Part shown: positions 10,725 to 22,188 of the stretch, one piece after another
Layout of the letters: every line of letters begins with the position of its first letter
Position numbering within the stretch: the first letter of the stretch is position 1
Notes under the pieces: generated by a model
Told to the model about the DNA's origin: nothing
Seen by the model: the letters and a program-made list of their open reading frames with translations, nothing else
The model's database searches: none
Program-made: the position numbers and the translations under genes
Assembly: GCA_018350325.1 (NCBI GenBank)
Contig: JAEVLN010000008.1
Span: 1,922,001-1,986,000, forward strand
Length of the DNA stretch: 64,000 bases
Source: Globodera rostochiensis
Taxonomy: Eukaryota; Nematoda; Chromadorea; Rhabditida; Heteroderidae
Direction: 5' to 3'

Positions 10725-13700
10725 TCAGTCAGTTTTTGTTTCAGCTAATTTCTCGGGGCTGCTCATCAGTCCACTCAAATCTGTTCGTTCATCGAGCAAA
10801 TAATCAAATTTGGCGAGTGCCTCTCGCTCACGCTGCCCAAAACGGCGAAAAATCCGCGGACCCTTTCCGTCTCCAATGGCACCAGAAAGAAGCTGAAAAC
10901 GTAAAAGTTGCTGTTTTGTTTCTAAATAGCAAAAAACTATCTTTGAACTAAGAATAAAAAAACGTACACTTTTTCTGGAGGGTCGGAAGAGCACTCTTTC
11001 GCCTGATTGAAAAAAATGACTATGTGTTAGACCCAAGCCCCGGTCCCTGCCTCGACTGCGCAACTGTTTCTTCCACATTCTTATGTCATCCTCGGAGCTG
11101 CTAGGCATTGTCGACCCGACCATTCTTTTCCCATTCCCAAAAAACTCTTTTCCCGTTGAGCGGAGATCTTCCGAAGAGCGAGAGTGTCGAAGCAGTAACT
11201 TCACACTGCAAAAACAATTTTAGTTCTTCTAATTCGACCACTTCCCGAGTGGTTCATCCAGCGACCTCAGCGTCTGGTCCCCCCGCAGTTTGCGTGTTTC
11301 TCTTTTGCCCTTGGCCCTCCTGCCGCCCTTTTCTTCGCCGAGTTGCTGCTGCTGACAAAATGCGTCCAGTGGGATCACAACCAATTGTTGATCCTGCTCT
11401 TCCGGATCAGTCCCGATAAAATTCTCACTGTCTTCCTCATCCTCTTCCAACTGTTCATCGTTATCCTCTTCGATCATCTCTGACGAATTGTTATTGACCA
11501 TCTGCAACATCTCAAAAATCCATTCGAATATTCCGATACATCCCACCCACCTTTTTCATTCCAGTCCTAAAAGGAGGACTGATCAGTCGGGAATTCGAAT
11601 TGCGCGAACTGTTCAAATGACTTCCTCTGGCCACCTCTACGTGAAGTTGGTTTCTGATGTGCTGCGCGTGTTGGAAAATGTTGAAATTGAGGAAAGGCGT
11701 CCCCGGGGCGCCGACTTCATTGGCACTTTCTACGAGGATCGGTGTCGGTGTTCTCAGTGGCGACTGTTGTTTGCACTTCGAATTGATCGTTTGCTGTCCA
11801 TTTTCAGACTCAACCCTTTGCCCCACTCCGCCTAAAGAAGTTGGTTCTACAGCCCAAAGCCCTTTCCGAATGGCAGTCGCCCTGTCGTCAAATTCATCCG
11901 ATGAAAGTTCGGCTTGAACTTCGCCTGCAGCTGAGCGGTGTCGGGCGTTACGTTCGCATTTGTCCGGCTGCTCAAAATCTAAAATATAAAATTTTCATTT
12001 TAGCAGTTTACCATCATCTCAAAACCGCTCACCTTCCAAGAGCGCCCCGAAAGGGTAATTCGGAGGAGGACGCATCTCATTGTCAGCGACATCGGCTCCT
12101 TTCAGGAAATTGTGTTTTTGAATGTCTCTGAAATGCAGGTGGGCCCAGCTGAGCTGTGTCATCATATCGTTAGTGGCGATCAGCTGATTAAGCAGCCAAC
12201 TGTTCTGGAACCGTTAGTTGGGTTATTATTGGTAGAAATGGCTAAGAGACCGATCATTGTGACCAAATCGATGTTAGATTCTAGAAAAATTTTCACCATA
12301 AAGCCTAAAAAAGGGTCAATCTAGACTCCAATGTGATCCCGATCTAGCATTGATCCGGTCTCTATTGTTTGATCAGACCCGCTCCTTCTCACGAGTCAAC
12401 TCGCTGTTCAGCTCTTCTGTTCTGGCTTTCAACCGCAAATATTTGCTTCGGTACCTAAACTTTGAGCTCTGTTCCACAAAATCCTCATTTATTTCCCTCA
12501 AGAGAATTTTAGAGTGAAAACGAACTACTATAAAACCACGCATTGGTTTTCCGTTTTCACAACTACAAGAATTGCATTCCCACGATACTTTTCAGCAACT
12601 CCCTTGCACGCCCTCAGCTCTTGAGTCAGAATCCGAACTTGGCATTCCCAAGCCTAAAAACTCTATCAACGGTGAGTTGTTGTCTGTGTTTGTTTTGCCT
12701 GGATTAAAGCCGTGGGTGATATTTCTTGGTCATCCGACGAGTTGTCCCCGTCCACTGAACTGCTCTCTTCGTCCTCTCCCACATCTAAACCAATCAAAGC
12801 CATCGTCGTTGCGCCTCGTCTCTCCCCTTTTTCACCAGGCGGTACTCGGGGGGAAATGCGAAAATGGTGGAAATAGGGTTGATTCTCGCTGATCGGACTC
12901 GGATCGGCCGACCAATACTCTGAGGTTGATAGCGGCTGTTGTTGATGGCAGTATTGAGTGATCGAATGCCGTCCACATCGGTTTTGGCATCTGCATAAAA
13001 GTTCATTCAATGCCATAACGAGAAATCATTGCCTATTTTGAATCCCTAATTGAATCAAACATCGACTTTCCTATTCTAGGACTGGAGTTGACCATTTGAA
13101 AAACTCTCGGTCTTAGAAATTACCAAAATCGGATTCGACGACCTACAAAAACCCATAAAACAAAAACAACATTTACCATTTTTGAACTACTTTTGGGTGG
13201 GGCCATAAAAAAAAGAAAAAACCCAAAAATTCTCAACCTTTTCATTCGTTTGCCAATTTCTTCCGTCAGCGTCATGTCCCTCCGCCTCTTCTGTTCCGTT
13301 TGTTGCCGTTGCGTTTGTTTTTGTGGCCTTTCCGCTGGATCTTGGCCGACTGCTTTTTTCCAACTTTCCGACCCTTTGCCGCTCTCTCTTTGCTTATCTT
13401 CACACAATTGCTCCAATTGTGCCGTTGAAAAGTTCTCGTAACTGCCGCTTCTCTCATGAATAGTCGCTTGAATTTCAAGTGGGGTGGAGAATTTGTTGAA
13501 TTGCTGCTTTTCCTGGTTATTGGTAGGACCCGCCGGGCATGATCGTGTAGGACGGCTTATCTTTGGTTCGGTAAACACCGAATACGGAGATCTGTGAGGG
13601 AAACACACCGGTACGTTCAATTAGAATATTTTAATTTGATAAAAATAAGTAAATTGGTAAAAATCTTCAAAATCCTCGTCTCGGCTCAGCCAATCTCCTC

Positions 13701-14099
13701 AAAAGCTCAAAATGACCTAAAAATCCCTAAAAACTAACGTAAGCACTAAAAAAACTCAATTTAATAATTTACGGCGACGCCGGTATACCAGATCGAACGA
13801 TTAGTTTAAATACCGCTTACTTGTAGTGGTTGTACGATTGTTTTGTGCAGCCTTTTTGGCAGTCTGTTCCTCCGACACAGTCACATTCCAGAGTGTTTTG
13901 TTTCCTCTGTATTCGGAACGATGCTCTGAGCTGCTTTCCGCCATGCTTTAACTGAAATGTTTTTGAAGGCAAAAGGCATTTAAATTATAACCATCGAATC
14001 GGTTATTGAGTTTGAAGGCACTTTTGTTGAATTAGAGGGGCCTGACAATTCAATTTGTTTTGACGTTTTCCTTTTAAAAAGTTTGACGAAGGAAGCCAT
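10725..14099 (-). CDS. Unrecognised 789-aa coiled-coil protein with Cys motif
   Basis: Eleven minus-strand exons (14099-13992, 13951-13821, 13591-13238, 12990-12699, 12653-12584, 12527-12379, 12204-12033, 11978-11551, 11501-11242, 11205-10968, 10892-10725) close perfectly. The N-terminus is basic (MASFVKLFKRK). Residues about 55-70 hold a Cys cluster (ECDCVGGTDCQKGC). A long polar region follows, with a Gln/Arg-rich stretch (about 145-180) and an acidic Ser-rich stretch (GEDEESSSVDGDNSSDDQE). A coiled coil (about 295-365) includes LREINEDFVEQ and LKARTEELNSELTREKE. After it come WLLNQLIATNDMMTQL, a second acidic run and an Arg-rich C-terminus ending LAETKTD. Intron 12698-12654 appears to be GC..AG. 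I cannot assign a family; a scaffold or cytoskeletal role is only a guess. Confidence 0.65.
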
Positions 14100-14622
14100 G
14101 AAGAAAAGTAAAATGGCAGATGTGCAAAAATACAATATGTAACCACTAAAACGCTGAAAATTTAGATTTTAAAAAATATTTTGGCTCAAATACAGTCATG
14201 GTCTATGTTATGACTTACTACAACGAGTTAAAAATGGTCATAAATTGTCAGGATAGATGGACAAAGTATTCATAATTTTTTTGCATTTTTTGTGTGCTTT
14301 CCAACGGTATCACCATACTCCTCTACGTGCGACCATTGTGTTAATGGGATCATCTCCATCAAAACCCGACAAATAAGCCTGCACTTTTGAACGGGGACAT
14401 TTTGTAGCGTGGACGGGACCTTTTGTCCATGAGACCTTGGGTCCCCGTTTTTCCTCGCTTTTGGCATTTTCCTTTAGCACTTCTTCAACTTTCGCTTCCG
14501 TTCTCTTTTAAATTTTACATTTTTAACTTTCTGCTTTTTTAAATATTAAATACGATAATCGGCTAATGAATCATATCCATGTTGATTCATTTTCTTGCTG
14601 TTGATATTGCTTTTGGTCATCA
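14100..14622. other. Intergenic region
   Basis: No gene seen between the start of the unknown minus gene and the stop of the MLT-10-like gene. The frame from 15221 to 14571 is a shadow of the 24-nt coding repeat. Confidence 0.5.
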
Positions 14623-17600
14623 TCATATTGTCCATGTTGACTTATGTTGTTGATGACCTTCTCCATGTCCATGCTGATGACCTTCTCCATGTCCAAGTTG
14701 ATGACCTTCTTCATGTCCAAGTTGATGACCTTTTCCATGTCCAAGTTGATGACCTTCTCCATGTCCAAGTTGATGACCTTCTCCATGTCCAAGTTGATGA
14801 CCTTCTCCATGTCCATGCTGATGACCTTCTCCATGTCCAAGTTGATAACCTTCTTCATGTCCAAGTTGATGACCTTTTCCATGTCCAAGTTGATGACCTT
14901 CTCCATGTCCATGCTGATGACCTTCTCCATGTCCAAGTTGATAACCTTCTTCATGTCCAAGTTGATGACCTTTTCCATGTCCAAGTTGATGACCTTCTCC
15001 ATGTCCAAGTTGATGACCTTCTCCATGTCCAAGTTGATGACCTTCTCCATGTCCAAGTTGATGACCTTCTCCATGTCCAAGTTGATGACCTTCTCCATGT
15101 CCAAGTTGATGACCTTCTCCATGTCCAAGATGATGACCTTCTCCATGTCCAAGTTGATGACCTCCTCCATGTCCATGCTGATGATTTTCATGTTCCTGTT
15201 CTTCCACCTCGCCGCTTCCACCGCTTAGAATATGTGGTGACATTACCTTGAAATTCGAAGTGTACAAATTATTGTCCTCATCTCCTTTTTACCTCAATAA
15301 CCATTTTCTGTCTGCTTAGAACTTGTGGAGATAGAATCGCCGGTGAAAGGACCAGTATTGCAAACTGTTCGGGGGAAATAACGCGGGGAGACAGAAATTC
15401 TGAATGAAATGCAAATTGTAAATCGCAGTGGAAAAGTAATACCCGGACTGAGCACTTTGATCATCCCCAACTCAGGAGAAAGTATCCTTGGCTCTAATGC
15501 CCTTGGTGAGAGAATTTCAGTGAACATCGCCTCAGGGCTGAGTATAAACGGAGTGAGAGCACTCGGGGACAGAATCTATGAAGGCCAATGGAATGATATA
15601 GAGATGCATTTCACTGAGTACATCAGCATGAAAAGTCGATGGAGAGAGAACTCGAGCAAATAGCGCCTCAGGGGAAAGAATTGCTGCAATAAATGCCCGC
15701 GGTGATAACACTTCAGACGAGAGGGCCGCCGGGGAAAGAAGTTCGGAGACAAAGGCACTGGGCGAGAGAATGATCGCTTCCTGTGTTGGGGAATGGACGA
15801 CGCGTCATCGCTATTTTCTTAAACTTAAACTAACCAACGCAACGCCATCGGCAACCGAATTGGCAAATGCGTATGGTGCCAACACTTTGAGATGCTGCTT
15901 CCCCCCCTCCGCCTCGGCTTTTCCCTGCTCGATTTGGCGTCTTTCCCTCTTCGAATTCAGCCCCCCATCAGAAATTTGCTCGTCCAAATTGGCCAATGCG
16001 CGGATGGCTTTCTCAATTCGATGTTGTCGTTGACGAGGCGTTGAAGCGAACAATTCGGCATCAATCACCGAAAAATAAAACATTTATAAACTTCCTAAAG
16101 AGCTTCATCAAACGACCTCCGCACTTCCATAAACCAATTTCGCCTGCCCTTTCGTGAGAAATGCAAAACTACAAAAAGAACAACGAAACGATCGGACGGT
16201 TCAACTCATAAATGATCGATACCCCCGCTGCTCCATGCTCCGTTTCTGTTCTTCGTCCAAAAGGTCCCTCCACCGCTTGTCCCTCCTCTCCAAGTCCAAA
16301 ACCATCGGAAACACTTTCTCCTCCAATCGTTTCTTTTCTTCTTCCAATCTGTCCAACGCCTTACGAATGGCTTTTCCCGCACCGCTTAATGCCAAAATAG
16401 CGTCCATCCAACGCTGTTCGCCCATTACTTTTTGGTTGTTGAAAATGTCGGGGAGGGCAAAGAGCCCATCGTTTGGGGACAGACTGAAGAGGCGGGGAGA
16501 GAGCAGCAAAGATTCAATCAAATCGTTTTTTGAGGGCGATTCGTCCCGCGTCGACGATAATGCCACAGAAAAAAGACGAGGCGAAATAATGGAAAGGCGG
16601 CGCCAAACGTGTCCCTTTTTGCGCTTAGCGACTTTACGCTAAATTTGATAAAAATTGAATGCTTTTGGTAATCAGTGGCCGGCCTACCACAAATTCGGTC
16701 AGCTGATTTGATATATTATCCATCAGAACTTTGGCCTTAGTGATTTTCTCATCCAGCAAATTGTTGACCCCCAATTTAACAGGAAAAGGCAGTCGAGAGC
16801 GCATGAAACTAATTGAAAAGTCTGAAATTAAGAAACAAAAATGAAAAAAGAATAAACTCGGCATTCCGTTCCGCTATTCCGGCCAAATAATCTTCACAAA
16901 ATCGTCGCATTTCCCAAAAACGTTGCAATTGGTGCAAATTGTCCACATGGACAAATCGTCGACCAAAGGCATCTCTCCTTTTTCGGCCAATTCGTTCCAT
17001 CGATAGAAACTTTTTTGCAGTGTAAATTGTGTTTTTTTTCTCGTGTTGTAACAATTCCTCGCCTTTATCCGTCAAACGAAGTTTTGCCTTAATCAGAACA
17101 ACGATCAGACGAAAAGCGATCCCTCAATGATCGAGGCGCCACAAGAACGAGAAGATTACCCCCTTAATCAAAGTGATCCCTCTCATCGAGGCGCCACAAG
17201 AATGAGAAGATTACCCCCTTAATCAAAGTGATCCCTCAATGATCGAACAAGAACGAGAAGATTACCCCCTTAATCAAAGTGATCCCTCAATGATCGAACA
17301 AGAACGAGAAGATTACCCCCTTAATCAAAGTGATCCCTCTCATCGAGGCGCCACAAGAATGAGAAGATTACCCCCTTAATCAAAGTGATCCCTCAATGAT
17401 CGAACAAGAACGAGAAGATTACCCCCTTAATCAAAGTGATCCCTCAATGATCGAACAAGAACGAGAAGATTACCCCCTTAATCAAAGTGATCCCTCTCAT
17501 CGAGGCGCCACAAGAATGAGAAGATTACCCCCTTAATCAAAGTGATCCCTCAATGATCGAACAAGAACGAGAAGATTACCCCCTTAATCAAAGTGATCCC

Positions 17601-18425
17601 TCAATGATCGAACAAGAACGAGAAGATTACCCCCTTAATCAAAGTGATCCCTCTCATCGAGGCGCCACAAGAATGAGAAGATTACCCCCTTAATCAAAGT
17701 GATCCCTCAATGATCGAACAAGAACGAGAAGATTACCCCCTAATCAAAGTGATCTCTCAATGATCGAAGCCACAAGAGAGAGAAGATTACCCCCTTAATC
17801 AAAGTGATCCCTCAATGATCGAAGCCACAAGAAAGAGAAGATTACCACTCTAATCAAGACCAAGGACACGTTCAATTCCAATTTAAGACGCTTCAACTAA
17901 GCTTTTGATTCTGTTTCACCTTATCCTGCGCCGTCGTTCCCCCTTCGTCCATCCCAAAAGTGCCTTCGCCTCCCCCTAACGCTTGCTTCATAACTCTGAA
18001 CAGCCTTTGCAACAAAAACTCCGGCTCTTCTCTCGGCTTCGGCTTCTTCTGTTCGTCCGCTTCCGTCTCCGCCCAATTAGGCGCTTTTCGCTGTTCTTCT
18101 CCCTTTTCTTTTGCGTCAAAATTTTCTCGTCTCCCCAACAATTTTGTCACGCATTTGGCCATTTCCACCACCTTTTGCGCTTCCCTTTCGCATTCTTTGA
18201 AAACAATTTGTTCAATTGTCGACAAATTACGCTCGGTGATCAGCGACTTTGCCTGGAGCTGAATTGGAAGTTAAACAGCGTTTCGATTATTTAACAAACT
18301 CGCAAAAGTGCCATTACAGCGGCTCTGTGCCAAAGTCCATCCAATGCCGTGGCGTTGAGAGAGTACGTAAGACGCGAAACAATCGGCGGATAGCAATGGG
18401 AAAGGAACAGAAGCAGAAGCAACAT
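14623..18425 (-). CDS. MLT-10-like moulting-cycle protein with His-rich tail
   Basis: Eleven minus-strand exons (18425-18300, 18258-17920, 17087-16858, 16808-16688, 16638-16223, 16168-16117, 16011-15835, 15780-15622, 15575-15443, 15399-15293, 15246-14623) close to 827 residues. It begins with a signal peptide (MLLLLLFLSHCYPPIVSRL). The middle shows the moulting-cycle family signature: ISPRLFSV, LLLSPRLFSLSPNDGLFALP, a GAGKAIRKAL helix region and FLTKGQAKLVYG. A chain of about a dozen 10-residue repeats follows (for example ILSPEALFARV, VLSPSTFHAD, ILSPSALTPF), continuing over several exons to VMSPHILSG. The last exon encodes about 22 units of GHQLGHGE, an imidazole-rich tail. Nematode family members act in cuticle moulting. 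A 832-nt intron (17919-17088) holds a minisatellite. Confidence 0.85.
14645..15195. repeat. 24-nt coding minisatellite (His-rich tail)
   Basis: About 22 copies of a 24-nt unit (plus strand gatgaccttctccatgtcca plus agtt). Read on the minus strand it encodes GHQLGHGE, with variants GHQHGHGE and GYQLGHGE. Copies of the three variants recur in blocks, indicating recent segmental duplication inside the array. Confidence 0.9.
17095..17865. repeat. Higher-order minisatellite in MLT-10-like intron
   Basis: A 51-nt unit A (gtgatccctcaatgatcgaa, then caagaacgagaagattaccc and on) alternates with a 55-nt unit B (containing tctcatcgaggcgccac). The order B-A-A repeats with a period of about 157 nt for several rounds, then decays at the right end. 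The array fills the intron 17919-17088. Confidence 0.9.
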
Positions 18426-20042
18426 CAGACAACTTGCAATTTCTTTGACATATATTCTTTTAATACATTGGTAATGTTTAAATTGCTTAAACAAAAAACA
18501 AATTCGCTGATTGAAGCTAGTCAATGAAATGAGACGTTTTGATTTGTCCATGAAAAATTAACCAATTTTGGTGTGAAAGCTGAGAATGATAATAGGCGCA
18601 AATTGACAGTGAATGCAATGAAAGTGAGAGGGAAAAGCGACGGATGAACGCGGACCAAAAGCAATGACAATTGCTGTGAAGCCGTCATATTTTCAACTTA
18701 CCTGTTCCAGCGGACCAAAACGGAAAAGGAAAAACGGAACGGATGGAATGGATGGAATGGAATAATGGGTAATGGGGGACGGCGGGAGGGGAACTGGTTG
18801 AGGGCCAGTGTGAGAAGGGAGTGGGGAAAGGGGTGCCGATCAGCGGGGATGGAAGGGTGCCGATAAGCGAGGGCGAGGGAGTGCCGATAAGCGAGGGTGG
18901 AGGGACGTGCCGATCAACGAGGGTGGAGGGACGTGCCGATCAACGAGGGTGGAGGGACGTGCCGATCAACGAGGGTGGAGGGAGGTGCCGATCAGCGGGG
19001 ATGGAAGGGGGGGGGGTGCCGATCAGCGAGCGCGAGGGAGTGCCGATCAACGAGGGTGGAAGGAGGGGGGGGGGGAGGGGAACGGACATATTTGAACAGC
19101 GCGAAATGCTTTTTTTGGACTTGGCCTTTTTGTCCCATTTTATTGCTCATAATAAATTTCATTTTCCATTATTCCTGTGTTTATGTAAACTCATAATGGT
19201 CTGATCGCGCTCTGCTGATGATGTTTATGACATTCACCAATCATTTTGTCAGCGATTAATTGACGGTGTTGTGCCATTCGGCTGCTGGCAATTTATAAAC
19301 AGTTGAGCGTTTTCCTTCCCGTGCCCTCACTGTCTGCGTTTCTGTAAGATTTATGTGCCATCATCGATCGTTTACCATTAATAACTTTGACTGTCCATGT
19401 CCATCATCAGCCCCAATGTCACTTTTATTTGTTCGCCTTACCTCAGTAATATATACCTAATCGAGTTGGTTCCCCACATTTTCAAAAATGAAAATGTTAT
19501 AAGCCATTGCTTATGAATTTGACCCTCCGTCGGTGACGGTCAGTTCGGCCATCCCGCCGTTCAGTGATCGGTCATAAAAACAGAAGATTTATCGCTATTT
19601 TAGTCAGCCACCGGAGTAAAGGCGCAAAGGCAACAGTTTGGAATGAAAAAGTCGGGTGACGGAAATCCAATCGGCTGAGAACAAATGGAAAACGAACAGC
19701 GTCCGTCCATTGTCTGACAGAACTAAACTAAAAGCGTCCAAGCGGAACAGACTGAAAGGACAATGGAGCGATTTGAATGGTGGTGAATGGCGAAAAACTT
19801 TGATTAAACTGTTGTTCGAATGAAAACTTGGCTTCTTCAAATGAGTAAAAAAGGAGGTCAGCAGATTGACCAACGACAGCCTTAAAGTCCAGCAACCCCC
19901 CCCCTCCCTCTCCCCCCCCCCCCTCCCCCTCCCCCCTCCCCCCCTCACATAATTCTCATCACTTTAATCGCTTCATTTTCAGCCCAATTCACAGTCAAAG
20001 ACGTGCTTTTTTATTTAATATTCGTCACTATTAAATTCCAAA
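18426..20042. other. Intergenic region with GC-rich minisatellite
   Basis: No gene recognised. It contains the 26-nt minisatellite at 18815-19085 and a pyrimidine-rich tract around 19898-19945. The minus ORF 19948-19604 begins in that tract and is not convincing. Confidence 0.5.
18815..19085. repeat. 26-nt GC-rich minisatellite
   Basis: Direct repeats of gtgccgatcaacgagggtgg plus agggac, about 10 partly diverged copies, with variants gccgataagcgag and gccgatcagcggggatgg. G runs occur at its right end. Three frames stay open through it, producing spurious ORFs. Confidence 0.8.
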
Positions 20043-20563
20043 ATGCCGCCGCTGTCTCTTTCCACGTTTCTTTCATTGCGTTTGCCTCTGAAGCGTTGCA
20101 TTGGCCGAGCACTGCACAAATGTCCATTGTTGAGGCAGCAGAATGAGGCCAAGAAGGACGGACAGAAGCAGAAGAAGACGGCGGTGTTTAGCGAAGAGAT
20201 TGAGGGACTGAAAGCGGAGGCGACGGGACAGGAGAGCGAAGATCAGCAGCTGTACACGGGGGAAGTGTGGGAGGAGGACGAATGGTAAGTAAAGGCAAAA
20301 GAAAGAATTAGCTGAAGTGAAAAGGGAGTTTTTTCATTCTCGGCATATTGTCCAATTGGCCAAGAATCTCTGCTCTTTTTTGAGTAATCCCTCGGCCCCT
20401 CCCATTCAGTGATTCCGACGAATGGCCCCAGACGCCCTCCCGCCATCGGCCGTTCGTCCCACCGACCCATCAATTTTCACCCCAAAGCGCCGTGAACATT
20501 CGTTCCATTTCCCTCAGCTTCGAATCGGTCATCTCCGTGTTTGTCGAACGCTTTACCGGCTAA
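20043..20563 (+). CDS. Small basic/acidic two-exon protein
   Basis: Exons 20043-20284 and 20410-20563 join in phase (donor ATG|GTAAGT, acceptor ATTCAG|T) to 131 residues. The N-terminus is hydrophobic and basic (MPPLSLSTFLSLRLPLKRC), possibly a signal or mitochondrial leader. The middle is Lys/Gln- then Glu-rich (GEVWEEDE), and the C-terminus is SLSFESVISVFVERFTG. I see no known family. The strong splice signals and codon-like composition support it. Confidence 0.5.
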
Positions 20564-22077
20564 TTTCTGCGGTTAATTGGCATAATGTGCCCACTTCAGT
20601 TTTTAATTTTTGCGCATTTTATTAATTTTGAAATGTTTTTCGCATAATTCATAAAAAACTGCGTGGTAATATTTTTCTAAATTCCTTTTGTTTAAATGTC
20701 TCATCATTTTCAAAATGTGTTTATTCTCATAATTATCACTCAAACAGTCAGATGGTCTGCATGTTTATGCATCTTTTCGATGGTTGTGTTAATTTATGCT
20801 TTGTATGAACAAATTTATTATAAATAAAAAGATAAATTCAACTCCGAGGCAAAATACGGTCGGGAATTCGCACGAAAAGGCACCGCCGTGGCCACCAAAA
20901 CGAGTCTTCCCCATTCCATCGTTTATCCATCAACTAATCGAGTCTTAACCGCTAATCGGACGGTTGGACGACAAAGTTGAATCAATTAGGGGCAAAGATT
21001 GTCGTCTTAACCGCTAATCGGACGGTTGGACGACAAAGTTGAATCAATTAGGGGCAAAGATTGTCGTCTTAACCGCTAATCGGACGGTTGGACGACAAAG
21101 TTGAATCAATTAGGGGCAAAGATTGTCGTCTTAACCGCTAATCGGACGGTTGGACGACAAAGTTGAATCAATTAGGGGCAAAGATTGTCGTCTTAACCGC
21201 TAATCGGACAGTTGGACGACAAAGTTGAATCAATTAGGGGCAAAGATTGTCGTCTTAACCGCCAATCGGACAGTTGGACGACAAAGTTGAATCAATTAGG
21301 GGCAAAGATTGTCGTCTTAACCGCTAATCGGACGGTTGGACGACAAAGTTGAATCAATTAGGGGCAAAGATTGTCGTCTTAACCGCCAATCGGACAGTTG
21401 GACGACAAAGTTGAATCAATTAGGGGCAAAGATTGTCGTCTTAACCGCCAATCGGACAGTTGGACGACAAAGTTGAATCAATTAGGGGCAAAATGTCGTC
21501 TCAACCGCTATCGGACAGTTGGACGACAAAGTTGAATCAATTAGGGGCAAAAATTGCCGCCCTCCTTCCATGATGATGTTTTTAGTGAGGGGAGGGGTTA
21601 AATAATGTGGGGAAAGGCTCCCCCGATTCGGGATGGGGAAGTGGAGGAAGGATGGGGGAATGGGATCCGATCAGAACTGATTGGGGTACAATCGGAGGTG
21701 TTCGAGATCATCGACTGTTCCGCGCTCTCTCCGCCTCCGCAAAGTTATTGTCGTTACGTAACGCCTTTTGTCAAATTGATTAAAATTCCGAATGCCTCGG
21801 GGGAAACTTATTATCAAAAATAAATTGATTCTGGTCTGGTTTCTTGTTAATAAGGGCGCAGTGAAAACAATGATTTTTGAAAGGTCGGGAATTATTATAT
21901 ATTCGATTGGTTTTGAGCTTTGTAAATGAATAAAATTATATAATTCAATTAATCTGATGCAAAAAGCTCTCACTTAAGTTTAAGTGCAAATTAAATATCG
22001 TTTTTTAAAGAGAAAAATTATTTATTTTCGGCATAGTTTTAACACTAAAGTTTGGGTTCAAAAGGTTTTATTTGTCC
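20564..22077. other. Intergenic region with 62-nt repeat
   Basis: No gene seen. It holds the tandem array at 20941-21553 and the upstream region of IFT52. The minus ORF 21973-21671 is not supported by splice or composition signals. Confidence 0.5.
20941..21553. repeat. 62-nt tandem repeat, about 10 copies
   Basis: The unit starts gtcgtcttaaccgctaatcg and ends ttaggggcaaagatt. Each unit carries gtcgtc near its start and gacgac 28 nt later, able to form a small hairpin. Copies differ only by c/t and a/g changes at two or three sites, and the last copies are shorter, so the array is young. Confidence 0.9.
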
Positions 22078-22091
22078 ATTACCATAGCAAC
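22078..22091 (+). promoter_or_regulatory. X-box upstream of IFT52
   Basis: ATTACCATAGCAAC fits the RFX/DAF-19 X-box consensus RYYNYYATRRNRAC at every position. It lies 98 nt upstream of the IFT52 start codon, the usual place for X-boxes of nematode cilium genes. DAF-19 control of osm-6 is established in C. elegans; its action here is inferred. Confidence 0.75.
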
Positions 22092-22188
22092 TAACTCCAC
22101 ACACTTTAACCCATTCTTTCCTATTCTGCTGCTTCAATTACCATACTTCCTCCCCAAAATGCCAATTTGACTCCAATTTGACTCCAAA

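Noticed and set aside
12600..12660. In-frame TGA in the unknown minus gene
   Set aside because: A GC..AG intron 12698-12654 shifts to a continuous frame that reads AWECQVRILTQEL.
14571..15251. Four long overlapping ORFs across the 24-nt repeat
   Set aside because: Only the minus frame GHQLGHGE continues in phase from the LSP-repeat exons; the others are shadows.
18821..19204. ORFs with repeated CRSTRVEG or PINEGGG
   Set aside because: Frames of the 26-nt GC-rich minisatellite.
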